NCBI RefSeq assembly: GCF_946478785.1
Contig: NZ_CAMLDD010000029.1
Coordinates: 1 to 64,000, forward strand
Reading direction: 5' to 3'
From: an uncultured Flavobacterium sp.
Lineage (GTDB): Bacteria; Bacteroidota; Bacteroidia; Flavobacteriales; Flavobacteriaceae
Length of the DNA: 64,000 bases
Part shown: in pieces, positions 35,457-43,277 of the stretch
How the letters are laid out: the number at the start of each line of letters is the position of its first letter
Position numbering within the stretch: position 1 is the first letter of the stretch
Program-made: the position numbers and the translations under genes
Notes under the pieces: generated by a model
The model's input: the letters and a program-made list of their open reading frames with translations, nothing else
Database searches by the model: none
Told to the model about the DNA's origin: nothing

Positions 35457-35861
35457 ATGGTAAATAAAATTGAACATATAGGAATTGCAGTAAAGAATAT
35501 TAATGATGCCAACATTTTGTTTGAAAAATTATTGGGCGTTCCATCTTATAAAACCGAGACCGTGGAATCTGAAAGTGTGATAACTTCCTTTTTCCAGACA
35601 GGAACAAATAAAATTGAACTTTTGACGGCAACAAATCCTGAGAGTCCAATTGCAAGGTTTCTCGAGAAAAAAGGAGAAGGAATCCATCATATTGCTTTTG
35701 ATGTTGATGATATAGAAGCGGAAATTGTCCGATTAAAAAAAGAAGGTTTTGTTCTGATAAATGATAATCCAAAGCCGGGAGCTGACAATAAAATGGTTGT
35801 TTTTTTACATCCTAAAAGCACAAACGGAGTTTTAGTTGAGCTTTGTCAGGAAATTAGGTAG
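35457..35861 (+). CDS. mce: Methylmalonyl-CoA epimerase
   Basis: A 134-residue glyoxalase-fold enzyme. MVNKIEHIGIAVKNINDANI opens with the metal-binding histidine. Further ligands follow in NKIELLTATNPES and the second module GEGIHHIAFDVDDIEAEI, with the terminal Glu in NGVLVELCQE. It interconverts (2R)- and (2S)-methylmalonyl-CoA in propionate metabolism. Length matches the family. It begins 11 nt after the preceding gene and may be part of the same transcript, although no functional link is evident. No methylmalonyl-CoA mutase gene is in the window. Confidence 0.92.
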   Translation: MVNKIEHIGIAVKNINDANILFEKLLGVPSYKTETVESESVITSFFQTGTNKIELLTATNPESPIARFLEKKGEGIHHIAFDVDDIEAEIVRLKKEGFVLINDNPKPGADNKMVVFLHPKSTNGVLVELCQEIR

Positions 35862-35953
35862 TTTTGTTGTTTTAATAATTACTTGATAATCAATTTGATT
35901 TTAAATAAGAATTGTAAATATTCAAATTAAGTATAAATGATAGTGCAAAATAT

Positions 35954-35984
35954 TTGGAACGAATAAAAAATAGTAGTAATATTG
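35954..35984 (+). promoter_or_regulatory. Predicted promoter of the tRNA gene
   Basis: TTG (35954-35956), 20 nt, then TAATATTG (35977-35984, 7 of 8 matches to TAnnTTTG, variant T to A at the fifth base). The start would fall a few bases before the tRNA at 35997. Confidence 0.5.
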
Positions 35985-35996
35985 CATCCTCAAACC

Positions 35997-36070
35997 GGTC
36001 CTATAGCTCAGCTGGTTAGAGCACCTGACTCATAATCAGGTGGTCCCTGGTTCGAGCCCAGGTGGGACCA
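35997..36070 (+). tRNA. tRNA with CAT anticodon (elongator Met, or Ile2)
   Basis: A complete 74-nt cloverleaf: acceptor GGTCCTA/TGGGACC, D-arm AGCTCAGCTGGTTAGAGC, anticodon stem CCTGA/TCAGG around CTCATAA, T-arm CCTGG-TTCGAGC-CCAGG, discriminator A. No CCA is encoded. A Watson-Crick first acceptor pair and D-arm rule out an initiator tRNA. Telling elongator methionine from lysidine-modified isoleucine-2 needs comparison with the other CAT tRNAs of the genome. Confidence 0.92.
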
Positions 36071-36074
36071 CATT

Positions 36075-36110
36075 AAAAAAAGCTTCATAATTATTTATGA
36101 AGCTTTTTTT
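36075..36110 (+). terminator. Terminator after the tRNA
   Basis: A perfect 16-bp stem AAAAAAAGCTTCATAA / TTATGAAGCTTTTTTT with a 4-nt loop begins five bases after the tRNA. Confidence 0.88.
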
Positions 36111-36235
36111 ATGCCGTTTTTTTTTTTGGATAAAAAGAAATACATTTGTTGCAGATTTTTATGAAAGAGCCACGCTTTTGTTATAAGTCTGTAAATCAAA
36201 TTTAAGATAACTAAGATTCAATTATTTCGTTTTTT

Positions 36236-36475
36236 ATGAAAATCATAAATAAAATTTTGACCGTTTTTTTGGTGTTTTTTGCTGTGGCAATCGCTTTTGC
36301 TGGAGAAGTTTCATCGGATCCGCCACCTCCTACAGGTAAAAGTGCAGCGCCTGGCCCCCCGCAACCTCCTGCGCCAATTGATGGAAATGGTTTGTTGCTA
36401 TTGCTGTTGGCTGCAATTTTATTAGGCACGTATGTAATATATGCACATAAATTAAAAACAAAAGCCTCAGTTTAG
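36236..36475 (+). CDS. Small proline-rich membrane protein (79 aa)
   Basis: The 79 residues fall into a signal peptide (MKIINKILTVFLVFFAVAIAFAG), a Pro/Gly-rich stretch (SSDPPPPTGKSAAPGPPQPP), a second hydrophobic helix (LLLLLLAAILLGTYVIYA) and a basic end HKLKTKASV. This signal/PPPP/TM layout is a recurrent type of tiny Flavobacterium protein; function is unknown. A TACATTTG box lies at 36141-36148. The TAG stop lies in the loop of the terminator hairpin. Confidence 0.75.
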   Translation: MKIINKILTVFLVFFAVAIAFAGEVSSDPPPPTGKSAAPGPPQPPAPIDGNGLLLLLLAAILLGTYVIYAHKLKTKASV

Positions 36476-36491
36476 CTGAGGCTTTTGTTTT
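36455..36491. terminator. Bidirectional terminator overlapping the end of the small membrane gene
   Basis: A 16-bp stem AAAACAAAAGCCTCAG / CTGAGGCTTTTGTTTT whose 5-nt loop TTTAG contains the stop codon of the gene at 36236. The last codons therefore form one arm. It can also serve the convergent riboflavin synthase gene. Confidence 0.85.
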
Positions 36492-36507
36492 GTAAACCTG
36501 ATTATCG

Positions 36508-37098
36508 TTATTTGTTTATCGCATATAATCTTGAAATATATTTTCCTACTACATCAAATTCTAAGTTTATCTTAGTTCCAACTTCGAAATTTTTAAAATT
36601 TGTGTTTTCAAAAGTATAAGGTATTATGGAAACACTAAATTCGTTTGCTTTAGAGTTTACAACTGTTAAGCTAACTCCGTTAACGGTTATTGAGCCTTTT
36701 TCTATCGTAATATTATTAAGGTTTTGATCGTATTGAAAAGTATAGTTCCAGCTTCCGTTTGCTTCTTCGATTTTAGTGCAGGTTCCGGTTTGGTCTACAT
36801 GGCCTTGTACAATATGTCCGTCTAAGCGGTCTCCCAGTTTCATTCCTCTTTCTAAATTCACAAGATTTCCTGCTTTCCATTCTGCAATATTGGTTTTCAA
36901 AATCGTTTCCTCAATTGCTGTTACCGTATAAAAAGAATCTCTAATGGCCACAACTGTCAGGCAGATTCCGTTATGGGATACGCTTTGGTCAATTTTTAAT
37001 TCGTTTGTGATAGATGAATCAACAGTTATGTGAAGATTATTCTGATCCTTTTGTATTTCATGAATCCTTCCTAAGGTTTCTATAATTCCTGTGAACAT
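36508..37098 (-). CDS. ribE: Riboflavin synthase alpha chain
   Basis: The product is 196 residues, made of two repeated lumazine-binding domains. It opens with the signature MFTGIIETLGRI and has matching NGICLTVVAI and NGVSLTVVNS segments in the two halves; GDRLDGHIVQGHVDQTG links them. It dismutates two molecules of 6,7-dimethyl-8-ribityllumazine to riboflavin. The segment upstream shows no FMN riboswitch; a TTG-N22-TAACTTTG promoter is present instead. Confidence 0.96.
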   Translation of the reverse strand: MFTGIIETLGRIHEIQKDQNNLHITVDSSITNELKIDQSVSHNGICLTVVAIRDSFYTVTAIEETILKTNIAEWKAGNLVNLERGMKLGDRLDGHIVQGHVDQTGTCTKIEEANGSWNYTFQYDQNLNNITIEKGSITVNGVSLTVVNSKANEFSVSIIPYTFENTNFKNFEVGTKINLEFDVVGKYISRLYAINK

Positions 37099-37147
37099 AT
37101 TGCTTTTATTTTACTAAAATTTCGTATTAGAGTATTAATTAATAGGA

Positions 37148-37180
37148 CAAAGTTATAATTAAAAAAGCGAAAGCCGACAA
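37148..37180 (-). promoter_or_regulatory. Predicted promoter of the riboflavin synthase gene
   Basis: On the minus strand TTG (37178-37180), 22 nt, then TAACTTTG (37148-37155). The remainder of the gap to 37312 must also hold the promoter of the Ter cluster; the best -7 candidate there is TATCATTG at 37274-37281, one mismatch. Confidence 0.5.
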
Positions 37181-37312
37181 TTAAGAAAAGACATTTGGCT
37201 TATGTCATATTTGTTTGTTGATAAATATTTGGGTTTTACCAATTCCTCTATTTATACTTAGTACACTTTTTCGTATCATTGTATGTTTTAAGATTTTAAA
37301 AACAATATTATA

Positions 37313-37888
37313 ATGGCTATAAATTTACAAAAAGGTCAAAAAATTGACATTGGATTGTCAAAAATTACAGTCGGATTGGGCTGGGATCCTAATGAAGGTA
37401 CAGGACATGACTTTGACCTGGATGCTTCTGCAATTATGATAAATTCAGAAAGTAAGCTTTTGGGCGAAAACTACTTTATTTTTTATAATAATCTGACTTC
37501 TCCTGATGGTGCTTTGGAACATACCGGAGATGATCCTACGGGTGGTAATAGTGACGGTGATGATGATGAAGCAATTAAAGTTGATCTGCACAAAATTGAT
37601 GAAAATGTTCAGGAAATTCTTTTTGTGGTAACCATTGAAGATTTTGAAAGGAGAAAACAAAATTTTGGACAGGTTAGAAATTCTTATATTAGAATTGTTG
37701 ATGATGCAAGTGGCCAGGAAATTGCAAAATATGAGCTGGACGAAGATTTTTCAATTGAAACAGGAGTAGAATTTGGAAGATTGTATACAAAAAACGGCCA
37801 ATGGAAATTTGCCGCTTCAGGAATTGGCTATAAAGCAGATTTAGGTTTTTTTCTTGAAAAATATTACTCAGGAGAAATAATTAAATAA
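37313..37888 (+). CDS. TerD family protein (first copy)
   Basis: A 191-residue TerD-domain protein opening the Ter cluster. Characteristic motifs: VGLGWDPNEG, FDLDASAIMI, the acidic calcium-binding segment GDDPTGGNSDGDDDEAIKVDL, and FGQVRNSYIRIVDD. TerD proteins are cytoplasmic Ca-binding beta-sandwiches of the tellurite/stress-resistance and cAMP-binding-like group. It is of the GLGWD type, like those at 39448 and 42707. An 81-nt gap with a 19-nt palindrome separates it from the HAD gene. Confidence 0.95.
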   Translation: MAINLQKGQKIDIGLSKITVGLGWDPNEGTGHDFDLDASAIMINSESKLLGENYFIFYNNLTSPDGALEHTGDDPTGGNSDGDDDEAIKVDLHKIDENVQEILFVVTIEDFERRKQNFGQVRNSYIRIVDDASGQEIAKYELDEDFSIETGVEFGRLYTKNGQWKFAASGIGYKADLGFFLEKYYSGEIIK

Positions 37889-37933
37889 AAAGAGTTTAGG
37901 TTAATAATTAACTTAAGAAATCTAAGAAAATAC

Positions 37934-37952
37934 ATCGATTATTATAATCGAT
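37934..37952. repeat. Perfect 19-nt palindrome inside the Ter cluster
   Basis: ATCGATTAT-T-ATAATCGAT between the first TerD gene and the HAD gene. It lacks a T-run, so it looks like an operator or an RNA processing hairpin rather than a terminator. Confidence 0.5.
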
Positions 37953-37969
37953 ACCTTAAAAATATAAGC

Positions 37970-38635
37970 TTGAAAATAAATTACAAAAACTACAGCCATC
38001 TTTCTTTTGATTTATGGCTGACATTGATAAAATCTAATCCTGAATTTAAAAAAAAGAGAAATTTACTATTCAAAGATTTCTTTGAAGTTGATGCTACAAT
38101 CGAAAAAGTAAATGAGGTAGTGAGGTATTATGATGTTTTATGCAATAATATAAATGAAAAAACAGGATTAAATTTAAATACGCATGAAATTTATTACTTA
38201 ATTTTAAACGCTCTTCAGGTTGATTTAACTAAAAATGAAGCAAAAAAGTTAGGGGAGTTTTATGATGAAACTGAGGTCTTGTTTATGAACTATAAGCCTG
38301 AATTGATTTTTCCTGATATTAAACGCCAGTTTGGGAATATGGTGTCAGAGGGAAAATCAATTAATATATTAAGCAATACAGGATTTATAAAAGGGAAAAG
38401 TTTGAGAAAACTAATTTCTTATTATGAATTAACTGAATATTTTACATTTCAAATTTATTCTGATGAGGTTGGGTATTCAAAACCAAATAATGAAATTTTT
38501 CAATTGGTTTTTGATCAGGTAAATAAAACAAAAGAAACGCAAAAAAAAGAAATACTGCATATTGGCGACAATAGTATAGCAGATTACAATGGTGCAATCA
38601 ATTTTGGATTTGATGCACATCTATTAAAAATATAA
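37970..38635 (+). CDS. HAD family phosphatase of the Ter cluster
   Basis: The gene encodes 221 residues from TTG 37970. HAD motif I is FDLWLTLIKSN (nucleophile Asp near residue 11), motif II ILSNTG, motif III lysine in YSKPNNEIF, and motif IV HIGDNSIADYNGA with two aspartates, so all four are present. A helical cap lies between motifs I and II. It resembles the HAD enzymes that accompany a phosphoribosyltransferase in Ter systems, where a role in making or editing a nucleoside-like metabolite has been proposed. A 2-nt gap separates it from the next gene. Confidence 0.9.
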   Translation: MKINYKNYSHLSFDLWLTLIKSNPEFKKKRNLLFKDFFEVDATIEKVNEVVRYYDVLCNNINEKTGLNLNTHEIYYLILNALQVDLTKNEAKKLGEFYDETEVLFMNYKPELIFPDIKRQFGNMVSEGKSINILSNTGFIKGKSLRKLISYYELTEYFTFQIYSDEVGYSKPNNEIFQLVFDQVNKTKETQKKEILHIGDNSIADYNGAINFGFDAHLLKI

Positions 38636-38637
38636 AA

Positions 38638-39444
38638 GTGAATAAAAGTTATAGTTTACATAAGATTATCGAAAAAGATAATTGCCCGTTTAAAGAAAAG
38701 GAATACAGCAGATTCAAATTTGGAGATAAGTTCTATGCGGAAAAATTTGCTAAGGATTTGTTCTCAGGCTTTGTTAATCAGTTTAGAGATTTAATATTAT
38801 CAGAAAAAGAAATTGTTATATTGCCAAGTCCGTACTTATCAATACCAACGGCATCCAATTTTTTATGTTATTATTTTAAAAAAGAACTGAATAGTTTTTT
38901 GTTTAAAAATGGCAAAAAGGCCAGCATAGAATCTAAGATTTACAGAAATCAAACCTATGTTACAGATTATGGTAATCTGGATTTTGAAGAAAGGGTAAAA
39001 CTAATTTCAAATGACACCTATTACATCGACAGAAATTTTATCAATGGTAAACTTTGCATTTTTGTTGATGATATCAAAATAACCGGAAGTCATGAACATA
39101 CCGTAAATAAAATCCTGGATCAATATAGTGTTGAGGGCGATTTTATTTTTGTTTACTTCGCAGAATTAGCTAATAAAGAAGTTCATCCTAAAATTGAAAA
39201 TCACTATAATTATTATGCGGTTCATAATGTTGAAGACATTGTCTCAATAATAAACAGCGAACATTTTCAGTATAATACCCGAATAGTAAAATTTATTTTA
39301 AGTCTAAATGAAGATGAGTTTAATTTTTTGATAAGTAATATTTCTGCCAAAAAAAGCAGCGAATTATTTCATTTAGCAATAAGCAATAACTATCACCAAA
39401 TTTTAGAATATAAAACGAATATTAATGTAATAAAAATAGATTAA
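38638..39444 (+). CDS. Phosphoribosyltransferase-like protein of the Ter cluster
   Basis: The product is 268 residues from GTG 38638. It has the type I PRTase layout: IVILPSPYLSIPTASNFL in the N-terminal hood region, then the PRPP-binding loop LCIFVDDIKITGSHEHTV (near residue 140), preceded by the required hydrophobic strand. Two acidic residues (DD) and a Thr/Ser-Gly turn are conserved. It pairs with the HAD gene directly upstream and with TerD genes downstream. The base used and the product made are unknown. It is unrelated in length and detail to the PRTase-CE-like protein at 10141. Confidence 0.83.
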   Translation: MNKSYSLHKIIEKDNCPFKEKEYSRFKFGDKFYAEKFAKDLFSGFVNQFRDLILSEKEIVILPSPYLSIPTASNFLCYYFKKELNSFLFKNGKKASIESKIYRNQTYVTDYGNLDFEERVKLISNDTYYIDRNFINGKLCIFVDDIKITGSHEHTVNKILDQYSVEGDFIFVYFAELANKEVHPKIENHYNYYAVHNVEDIVSIINSEHFQYNTRIVKFILSLNEDEFNFLISNISAKKSSELFHLAISNNYHQILEYKTNINVIKID

Positions 39445-39447
39445 GCT

Positions 39448-40002
39448 ATGGCTATAAATTTACAGAAAGGACAGCGCGAAAATATAAACGCTCCAAAGTT
39501 TACAATTGGTTTAGGATGGGATACAAATAATAGCAGTACCGGAACAGATTTTGATCTGGATGCGTCCGTTTTCATATTAGGTGATAACAAAAAAATTATA
39601 TCTGATTCTCATTTTGTTTTTTATAATAATTTAAAATCCCCAGATGAGGCTGTAATTCATACCGGTGATAACCTTACAGGTGATGGAGATGGAGATGATG
39701 AACAAGTGAAAATCGATTTAACCAAAATTAATCCGGCTGTAAAAGAAATTTGCATTGTTGTAACCATTCATGATGCCGTAAACAGAAAACAAAATTTTGG
39801 TCAGGTTCGAAATTCATTCATCAGAATTGTGGATGACAGCAATAATACTGAGGTTGTTAAATACGAACTAGAAGAAGATTTTTCGATAGAAACAGCAGTA
39901 GAGTTTGGAAGAATATACAACAAAGACGGACAATGGAAATTTGAAGCTATGGGAGTTGGAATGAAAGGCGGATTAGAGGATTACTTAAACAAATATAATT
40001 AA
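39448..40002 (+). CDS. TerD family protein (second copy)
   Basis: A 184-residue TerD domain of the GLGWD type: IGLGWDTNNSSTG, FDLDASVFILG, HTGDNLTGDGDGDDEQVKIDL and FGQVRNSFIRIVDD. It starts 3 nt after the PRTase gene and 4 nt separate it from the next TerD gene. It is near-identical in layout to the copy at 42707, suggesting duplication of a two-gene TerD module. Expected role: Ca-dependent component of a membrane-associated stress complex with TerC and the vWA proteins (family knowledge). Confidence 0.95.
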   Translation: MAINLQKGQRENINAPKFTIGLGWDTNNSSTGTDFDLDASVFILGDNKKIISDSHFVFYNNLKSPDEAVIHTGDNLTGDGDGDDEQVKIDLTKINPAVKEICIVVTIHDAVNRKQNFGQVRNSFIRIVDDSNNTEVVKYELEEDFSIETAVEFGRIYNKDGQWKFEAMGVGMKGGLEDYLNKYN

Positions 40003-40006
40003 CAAA

Positions 40007-40615
40007 ATGGCAATTAATTTAGAAAAAGGACAACGTATTAATCTTGAAAAAAGTAACGGTACAAAACTACAAAACATTTGTGTTGGTGTAAACTGGGGAG
40101 CAATTGAGAAAAAAGGATTTTTTGGAACTAAAAAAGAACCGGTAGATCTTGATGCAAGCTGTGCCATTTATGACGACAAGAAAAACCATATCGACTCTGT
40201 TAATTTCAGAAAATTAATATCCAGCGATCGTGCCATTAAACATAGTGGTGATGATTTAACAGGAGATTTAAATGGAGATGACGGATTGGATAATGAAGTT
40301 ATCACTGTAGATTTTTCACAATTATCTCCGGCAGCAAATCACGTGGCATTTTTTATCAATAGTTTCAGAGGACAGGATTTTAAAGATATTCCGTTTGCTT
40401 CTATCCGTATTTACGAAGGAACTCCAACAAAAGTCAGCCAGGAATTTGCTCGTTTTGATGTTGCAAATGATGCTTCATTTGCCGGAAATGTTTCTATGGT
40501 TCTGGGAGTTTTTTACAAAAGAAACGAAGAATGGAAATTTAGCGCAGTAGGAGTGCCAACAAACGATAAAAAACTGGAGCAAACTATCGTTACAATTCAA
40601 CAGAATCATTTATAA
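40007..40615 (+). CDS. TerD family protein (third copy, VNWGAI type)
   Basis: A 202-residue TerD domain of a second subtype: CVGVNWGAIEKKGFFGTKKE replaces the GLGWD motif, followed by VDLDASCAIYDD, HSGDDLTGDLNGDDGLDNEVITVDF and FASIRIYEGTP. Its closest relative in the window is the product at 43278 (same subtype, same position after a GLGWD-type gene). The acidic Ca-binding residues are kept. It sits 8 nt before telA. Confidence 0.93.
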   Translation: MAINLEKGQRINLEKSNGTKLQNICVGVNWGAIEKKGFFGTKKEPVDLDASCAIYDDKKNHIDSVNFRKLISSDRAIKHSGDDLTGDLNGDDGLDNEVITVDFSQLSPAANHVAFFINSFRGQDFKDIPFASIRIYEGTPTKVSQEFARFDVANDASFAGNVSMVLGVFYKRNEEWKFSAVGVPTNDKKLEQTIVTIQQNHL

Positions 40616-40623
40616 AATCAACT

Positions 40624-41712
40624 ATGTTAGAGAATCAATTAGTTCCTCAGGAAAATACTGCTTTGATTGATAAAGACGGAAATGTAAATTTGGCTTCAAT
40701 CAGTGAGGCTGAAGTTAGTAACTACAAATCTATTTCGAATCAGTTAAATGAAAACGACGCCAATTCGATCCTGAATTACGGTGCCGAAATCCAAAATTCG
40801 ATTGCAAAACAAAGTGATACTTTTTTAACTAACGTCAGAACATATAATTCCGGCGAAGTAGGAACTTTGATTAATGATTTGTTGACAGAATTAAATTATG
40901 TTGATGTTGATCAGCTTGATCAGGGACCGTTTAAAAGATTCCTTTCTAAAATTCCACTTCTGAATAAATTAGTTGTTGATGTTAAAAAGTTATTTCAGCA
41001 ATACGACAAGATTACTGTAAATATTGATAAAATCAGTAATAAAGTTAAAGCCGGAATGATTAATTCTGTTAAGGATAACAGCGCACTTCAAACCATGTTT
41101 GACGGGAATGTGGGACTTATTCATGAAATGGAAAAACACATTATTGCAGGTCAGATTCGATTTAAAGAATTAAGCGAAGAACTTGCAGTGATGGAAGGAA
41201 ATCCTACGCAATATCAGGATTACCAAATCTCTGATAAAAGAAATTTCATAAACCGTCTTGACAAACGTTTAGCCGATATGAAAATTGTGCGTTTCATCAT
41301 GTTGCAATCTCTGGCTCAAATACGTGTTGTTCAAAACAACAATACTTCAATTGCAGAAAAAGCACAATCTATCCTGACTACTACAATGCCGGTTTGGAAA
41401 AACCAGTTAACGCTGGCTGTTGCCCTGCAAAGACAAAAACAAAACATTGAAGTTCAAAGAAGGGTATCTGAAACTACCAATACTATTTTGCAGAAAAATG
41501 CAGAAATGCTGAAACAAAACAGTATTGAAGTAGCTAAAGAAAATGAGAATACAATTGTTTCTTTAGAAACATTAAAAATGACTACAAAATCATTAATAGA
41601 TACCTTAACGGAAGTAAAACAAATTCACGATCAGGGTACCGAAACAAGAAGACAGCTTGATGCAGGATTGCAAAGTCTGGAGACAGAATTAAGAAAAGGT
41701 GTTGTAAGCTAA
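40624..41712 (+). CDS. telA: Toxic anion resistance protein TelA family
   Basis: A 362-residue, almost entirely helical protein. Typical phrases are SEAEVSNYKSISNQL, FKRFLSKIPLLNKL, the LIHEMEKHIIAGQIRFKELSEEL region and TTTMPVWKNQLTLAVALQRQKQ. TelA/YceG-like proteins form long coiled coils and are a constant partner of TerD and TerC in Ter systems. Length fits. It is located between a TerD gene and an unknown helical protein, with 8- and 18-nt gaps. Confidence 0.94.
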   Translation: MLENQLVPQENTALIDKDGNVNLASISEAEVSNYKSISNQLNENDANSILNYGAEIQNSIAKQSDTFLTNVRTYNSGEVGTLINDLLTELNYVDVDQLDQGPFKRFLSKIPLLNKLVVDVKKLFQQYDKITVNIDKISNKVKAGMINSVKDNSALQTMFDGNVGLIHEMEKHIIAGQIRFKELSEELAVMEGNPTQYQDYQISDKRNFINRLDKRLADMKIVRFIMLQSLAQIRVVQNNNTSIAEKAQSILTTTMPVWKNQLTLAVALQRQKQNIEVQRRVSETTNTILQKNAEMLKQNSIEVAKENENTIVSLETLKMTTKSLIDTLTEVKQIHDQGTETRRQLDAGLQSLETELRKGVVS

Positions 41713-41730
41713 TAGATAAGAAATTGATTA

Positions 41731-42696
41731 ATGCAAGAGGAAGAGGAGCGGTTCGCTCAAATAATAAAAGACAGTAACAGAAAACTTGTGATTTTAGAAT
41801 TGTTATCCAATTTCTTTAATCACAAGGACTTTGTTGGAGTTTTGGTAAAAACAAAAATCATTCATAGTCTTTTTCAAAATAATCGGGCATTAGATAGTAA
41901 TAAGTTAGAATTATTTCACATACAATTTACAAGCAGTCTAATTGACTTATTTCAAAAAATTAAAAAATCAAAAGAGCAGCAATACCTTCTGATTACAGAT
42001 GAGATATATATAAACAATGACATTATATCAAAACTGAAATCAGAAATTGGAGAAGAAAAATTTTCGGACCAAATAAAAGCACATGCCCAAATGATGGCAA
42101 AAAAAATTGAACAGCTGTATGATATTTTTGTAACAGAAAGCAACAGTTTTTTTGATTGGAATGAAACAATGACTTTTTCAGATAAAATTAAATCTGAATA
42201 TTACCGTGAGATCAGTGTTGAGCAATATGAAAAGCTTACATCAGTTTCAAAAAGTATATACGAAAACAAGTATGTTAAGTTTGAAAAAAAGCTTTTAGGA
42301 AGATTGAATATACTAAAGTTTAAAATTAAATTTTTATGTGGTTTGGTATGTAATAATGAAGTTATTGAAGTTTATGAATTTAGAGATTCTAATGACAGGT
42401 TCATTTTTACAGGAAATGAAAAATCTTTTTATTTTTTGACCAATGAAATGGCGAAAGGTGTTGATCTTTCTAAAAACAATTCGGTTAAAGGAGAAATCAT
42501 AACACAATTGCTTGACAAGAATACCATATTAGAATCGGAATTGGGGACCATCAAAACGTCACTTCCCGAAGGTGTACAAGGAGTTTTGAAAGAGTATCTG
42601 GATAAAATTTCATCAGTAGATTTTTTAGAAGATTTGCAAAATGTAGATGAGCAGACAAATATTTTAAAAACAATGTTAAATATTAATATTAAATAA
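41731..42696 (+). CDS. Uncharacterised helical protein of the Ter cluster (321 aa)
   Basis: A 321-residue soluble protein, highly charged and mostly helical, beginning MQEEEERFAQIIKDSNRKLV. A strand-rich portion near residues 205-235 (GLVCNNEVIEVYEFRDSNDRFIFTG by pattern) interrupts the helices, and the C-terminus (LEDLQNVDEQTNILKTMLN) is again helical. No signal peptide, membrane segment or known motif. It follows telA by 18 nt and precedes a TerD gene by 10 nt, so it is presumably a structural partner of TelA. Function unknown. Confidence 0.8.
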   Translation: MQEEEERFAQIIKDSNRKLVILELLSNFFNHKDFVGVLVKTKIIHSLFQNNRALDSNKLELFHIQFTSSLIDLFQKIKKSKEQQYLLITDEIYINNDIISKLKSEIGEEKFSDQIKAHAQMMAKKIEQLYDIFVTESNSFFDWNETMTFSDKIKSEYYREISVEQYEKLTSVSKSIYENKYVKFEKKLLGRLNILKFKIKFLCGLVCNNEVIEVYEFRDSNDRFIFTGNEKSFYFLTNEMAKGVDLSKNNSVKGEIITQLLDKNTILESELGTIKTSLPEGVQGVLKEYLDKISSVDFLEDLQNVDEQTNILKTMLNINIK

Positions 42697-42706
42697 AGAC
42701 AATAGA

Positions 42707-43258
42707 ATGGCAATTAATTTAGAAAAAGGTCAAAGACAAAGTATTGGTGCACCAAAATTTACTGTAGGACTTGGCTGGGACAGTAATTCAAGCAGTACAG
42801 GAGAAAGTTTTGATTTGGACGCTTCAGTTTTTTTAGTTGGAGCTAATGGTAAAATTCCAAATGACAACCATTTTGTTTATTATAATAATTTGAAATCACC
42901 TGACGGAGCGGTAACGCATACAGGAGATAATTTAACAGGTGCCGGTGATGGTGACGATGAAAAAATACAAATTGATTTGTCAACCATATCTCCGGATGTT
43001 ACTGAGATTTCATTTGTGGTAACAATTCACCATGCAGACACAAGAAGACAAAATTTTGGTCAGATTAGAAATTCATATATCAGAATTTTAGATCAGACAA
43101 ATGTAGAATTAGTGAAGTACGAACTTGACGAAGATTTTTCTATTGAAACAGCAGTTGAATTTGGAAGAATTTATAAAAGAAATGACGAGTGGAAATTTGA
43201 AGCAGTAGGTATTGGAATGAAAGGCGGTTTACAAGATTATCTAAATAAATATAACTAA
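42707..43258 (+). CDS. TerD family protein (fourth copy)
   Basis: A 183-residue GLGWD-type TerD: VGLGWDSNSSSTG, FDLDASVFLVG, HTGDNLTGAGDGDDEKIQIDL, FGQIRNSYIRILD. Its N-terminal and C-terminal ends (MAINLEKGQR; GMKGGLQDYLNKYN) mirror those of the copy at 39448. The acidic Ca-binding cluster is intact. A 19-nt gap leads to the VNWGAI-type copy. Confidence 0.95.
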   Translation: MAINLEKGQRQSIGAPKFTVGLGWDSNSSSTGESFDLDASVFLVGANGKIPNDNHFVYYNNLKSPDGAVTHTGDNLTGAGDGDDEKIQIDLSTISPDVTEISFVVTIHHADTRRQNFGQIRNSYIRILDQTNVELVKYELDEDFSIETAVEFGRIYKRNDEWKFEAVGIGMKGGLQDYLNKYN

Positions 43259-43277
43259 TTAAAACCTTATTAAATCT

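Noticed and set aside
37099..37312. FMN riboswitch upstream of riboflavin synthase
   Set aside because: No conserved riboswitch core was visible on the minus strand; a normal promoter is present.
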